A stretch of 64,000 bases of DNA. Source: Haloplanus sp. XH21. Its GTDB lineage: Archaea; Halobacteriota; Halobacteria; Halobacteriales; Haloferacaceae. The notes beneath the pieces were generated by a model that was not told the origin of the DNA, made no database searches, and saw only the letters and a list, made by a program, of their open reading frames with translations. Each line of letters opens with the position of its first letter. Positions within the stretch are counted from its first letter, which is position 1. The translations under genes were made by a program, and so were the position numbers. Of this stretch, positions 61,708-64,000 are shown in pieces. The stretch lies in the NCBI RefSeq assembly GCF_023276355.1, contig NZ_JALLPL010000001.1, positions 1,550,001 to 1,614,000 on the forward strand. The letters run 5' to 3'.

Positions 61708-64000
61708 GTGTCCCGTCCCGATTTCCGAATCGACGCCGAGCGGTACGTCGACGCGCTCGACGCGTGGATCGTCGACCGTCCCGGCCGCGTTATCCTGCTC
61801 TTTCTCCTCATCTCCGGGCTGTTCGTCGTCGGCCTCGGCGGTGGCGGCACCGACTCCGGCACCGACCAGTTCACCGAGGACGTCCCCGCGGAGCAAGCAC
61901 TACAGGAGGTGAACGACAACTTCGAGCGCACCACCTTCGACGACGGCAGCGGGACGACGCAGTTGATCCACTCCGGGACGAACGTCCTCTCGAAGCCCGA
62001 ACTCCTGCGGATGCTCCGGGCACAGCACCGCCTCACCGACCACGACGACTTGCAGGTGTCGGGGACGGCGAGTGTCGCGCGGTCGGTCGCTCGCACGCTC
62101 GACCCCGAGGCGGACTCCCTCGCCGACGAGATTCGGGCGGTCGAACGGTCGACGCCCGGGGAAATCGACCGCGCGGTCCGGGAGACGGTCGCTGGCAACC
62201 CCCGGCTACGGTCCCTGCTCAGCGACGACTACAACGCCCGGTCGGCGTCGGCGTCGGCCACTATCGGCACGGTCTCGCACCGCTTGCCAGGTGGCGGGAG
62301 CGAAGGCGCCGGAACCAGCGGCACCAGCCCGCTCACGTCGATCCAGCTCCAGGCCGCATACGTCGTCTCTTCGGTCGGCGGCGACATCACCGTCTTCGGG
62401 AGCGGCATCATCTCCGAGGAACTCGGCAACGTCATCAACGACTCGCTCGCGCTGGTGATCCCGGCCGCCATCGCGCTGATCCTGTTTTTCCTGATCGTCG
62501 CCTACCGCGACCCGGTCGACCTCCTGCTCGGCCTGATCGCTCTCGCGATGACGATGCTCTGGACCTTCGGCTTCATGGGACTCGCCGGCATCGCGTTCTC
62601 GCAGCTGCTCATCGCGATTCCGCCGCTGCTGCTCGCCGTCGGCATCGACTTCGGCATCCACGCGATCAACCGCTACCGCGAGGAACACGTCGACGACGTG
62701 AGCGTTCGCGAGGCGATGCGCATCACCACGGATCAGCTCGTCGTCGCCTTCTTCATCGTCACGGGAACGACAGTGCTCGGCTTCGCGGCCAACCTGAGCA
62801 GCGGGCTGAGTTCGATTCGCGAACTCGGCATCGTCGCGGCGGTCGGGATCGTCTTCACCTTCTTCGTGTTCGGTGTCTTCCTGCCGGCGACAAAAGTCGT
62901 CGCCGACACGTGGCGCGAACGCCTCGGTATCCCGGAGTTCGGCTCCGCGGCGCTCGGCGACGAGGAGTCCCTGCTCGGCCGGGTCCTCCCCGTGGGCGTC
63001 CACGTCGCCCGCGCGGCGCCGAAGCTCTTTCTCGTCGTCGTCCTCGTCTCGACGGCGGTCATGGGCCAGTACGGCGCCGGCGTCGACAGCCGGTTCACCC
63101 AGGACGACTTCCTCCCGCCCGAGGAGCCGCCCGCGTACCTGGACTACGTGCCCGAACCGTTCCGTCCCGGCGACTACACCGTCACCCAGACGACGAACTT
63201 CCTGGAGCGAAACTTCCAGACCGGGGAGCAGGACACCACGACGGTGTACGTCGAGGGGCCGTTACATCAGGACTACGCGCTGGAGGCGCTGTGGCGGGCG
63301 GGCGACGACCCACCGTCGAGTTTCGTCGCTGACGACGGCCACGCCCGGGAAACGAGCATCGTGACCGTCATTCGGGACTACGCCGATCGCGACCCCGAAT
63401 TCGCGGCCCTGGTCGCGCGCAACGACCGGAACGACAACGGGATTCCGGACGATAATCTCCGGACCGTCTACGCCGCGCTCCTGGATTCGCCCGCACGCGG
63501 GCAGGCGCTGAACTACATCACCGACGACTACTCCAGCGCGCGCATCCAGTATTCGGTCGAGGCCGACGCGAGCCAGGAGGCCGTCACCGACGACACCCGA
63601 CAGGTGGCCGACCGGGTGCGGTTCGAGGCGACGGCGACCGGGAACGTCATCGTCCTGAAGGCCGTCTCGGACGTGATCGGCGAGTCGGCGTTCCGGAGCC
63701 TCGTGGTCGCGCTCGTCGCCGCGGCCGCGTTTCTGGTGCTGGTGTATGGGGCGCTCGAAGGGCGCCCCTCCCTCGGCCTGGTGAACGTCCTGCCGATCCT
63801 CGTCACCGTCGCCGCCCTCGCCTCGACGATGCGCTATCTCGACATCCCGTTCAACGTGCTCACGGGGACGAGCCTCTCTATCGCCATCGGGCTGGGAATC
63901 GACTACTCGGCGCACCTCCTCCATCGCTTCGTCGAGGAGTACGACGCCGCGACCGATGTCGACGATGCGTTGCTCGCCACCGTCCGTGGTACCGGCGGCG
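61708..64000 (+). CDS. RND/MMPL-family transporter permease, partial
   Basis: This is the start of a large permease, cut by the window end after 764 codons. It begins at GTG 61708 (VSRPDFRIDAERYVDALDAWIVDRPGRVILLFLLISGLFVVGLGGGG), with the first membrane helix and an extracytoplasmic loop. A five-helix sterol-sensing-type block follows (ALVIPAAIALILFFLIVAYRDPVDLLLGLIAL, FSQLLIAIPPLLLAVGIDFGIHAINRYREE), with the conserved D-F/Y-x-x-H motif of MMPL proteins. The second repeat starts near 63690 and repeats GLGIDYSAHLLHRFVEEY. It probably exports lipids or hydrophobic compounds by proton/ion antiport. Confidence 0.92.
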   Translation, partial: MSRPDFRIDAERYVDALDAWIVDRPGRVILLFLLISGLFVVGLGGGGTDSGTDQFTEDVPAEQALQEVNDNFERTTFDDGSGTTQLIHSGTNVLSKPELLRMLRAQHRLTDHDDLQVSGTASVARSVARTLDPEADSLADEIRAVERSTPGEIDRAVRETVAGNPRLRSLLSDDYNARSASASATIGTVSHRLPGGGSEGAGTSGTSPLTSIQLQAAYVVSSVGGDITVFGSGIISEELGNVINDSLALVIPAAIALILFFLIVAYRDPVDLLLGLIALAMTMLWTFGFMGLAGIAFSQLLIAIPPLLLAVGIDFGIHAINRYREEHVDDVSVREAMRITTDQLVVAFFIVTGTTVLGFAANLSSGLSSIRELGIVAAVGIVFTFFVFGVFLPATKVVADTWRERLGIPEFGSAALGDEESLLGRVLPVGVHVARAAPKLFLVVVLVSTAVMGQYGAGVDSRFTQDDFLPPEEPPAYLDYVPEPFRPGDYTVTQTTNFLERNFQTGEQDTTTVYVEGPLHQDYALEALWRAGDDPPSSFVADDGHARETSIVTVIRDYADRDPEFAALVARNDRNDNGIPDDNLRTVYAALLDSPARGQALNYITDDYSSARIQYSVEADASQEAVTDDTRQVADRVRFEATATGNVIVLKAVSDVIGESAFRSLVVALVAAAAFLVLVYGALEGRPSLGLVNVLPILVTVAALASTMRYLDIPFNVLTGTSLSIAIGLGIDYSAHLLHRFVEEYDAATDVDDALLATVRGTGG

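Overview
This window is chromosome from a haloarchaeon (class Halobacteria). The evidence is consistent: GC-rich coding sequence with very acidic proteins, many apparently leaderless genes with an A/T-rich TATA-like element about 25 bp upstream of the start, and an archaeal information-processing set (PriS, GINS, RfcL, two TFB proteins, GatD, diphthine synthase). Archaeosortase A with PGF-CTERM substrates, haloarchaeal-type PHA genes and a NirK point to a member close to Haloferacales, although the order is an inference. No intergenic stretch is longer than about 270 bp.

Layout. 1-9.9 kb: a partial FAD amine oxidoreductase, a lipoprotein, GatD, a winged-helix regulator, BolA, fumarase, a PGF-CTERM metallopeptidase, and a translationally coupled priS-GINS pair. 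10-24 kb: MscS, two UspA proteins, dodecin, a pair of membrane proteins, a PGF-CTERM surface protein, RfcL, a zinc alcohol dehydrogenase, CtaA, a malic enzyme-phosphotransacetylase fusion, diphthine synthase and archaeosortase A. 23.5-29.4 kb: a P19-like plus DyP-like iron-uptake-type pair, tRNA-Leu(GAG), a DUF420 protein, a small regulator pair, a MoaD/ThiS-like protein ending in Cys-Cys, and copper nitrite reductase NirK. Two CGAA-N4-TTCG palindromes lie upstream of the last two genes. 29.6-45.5 kb: a GT-C membrane protein, canonical TFB, two FAD oxidoreductases, tRNA-Gly(TCC) with a duplicated 3' end, a Trm9-like methyltransferase flanked by two large palindromic repeats, a PilB/PilC type IV pilus pair, a DMT transporter, a HEAT protein and a surface protein with a variant sorting signal.

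45.5-51.1 kb is a polyhydroxyalkanoate locus: phaR(AbrB)-phaP-phaE-phaC, a divergent phaJ, and a two-subunit haloarchaeal-type beta-ketothiolase in which Ser replaces the usual nucleophilic Cys. 51-58 kb: a metallo-beta-lactamase-fold protein, a coiled-coil protein, a HisG-like protein, a TFB with half a zinc ribbon next to a TrmB regulator, and panB/panE. 58-59.4 kb: an IS1341-type insertion sequence with an intact TnpB and a 3' hairpin (omega RNA). Its right end supplies the stop codon of a tetR gene. 59.4-64 kb: that TetR, a perfect 20-bp operator placed between its TATA box and its start, and a divergent exporter operon of a CARDB-type surface protein and an RND/MMPL permease that runs off the window.

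The least explained structure is a dispersed family of about 65-90-bp nested palindromes with outer arms like CTCATACGG...CCGTATCAG. They sit right after stop codons, and in four cases the right arm contains the stop codon itself. Other points worth a look are the Cys-Cys-ended ubiquitin-like protein next to nirK, a 37-bp tRNA-end duplication that looks like an attachment-site scar, and a 59-bp tandem duplication of two convergent gene ends.
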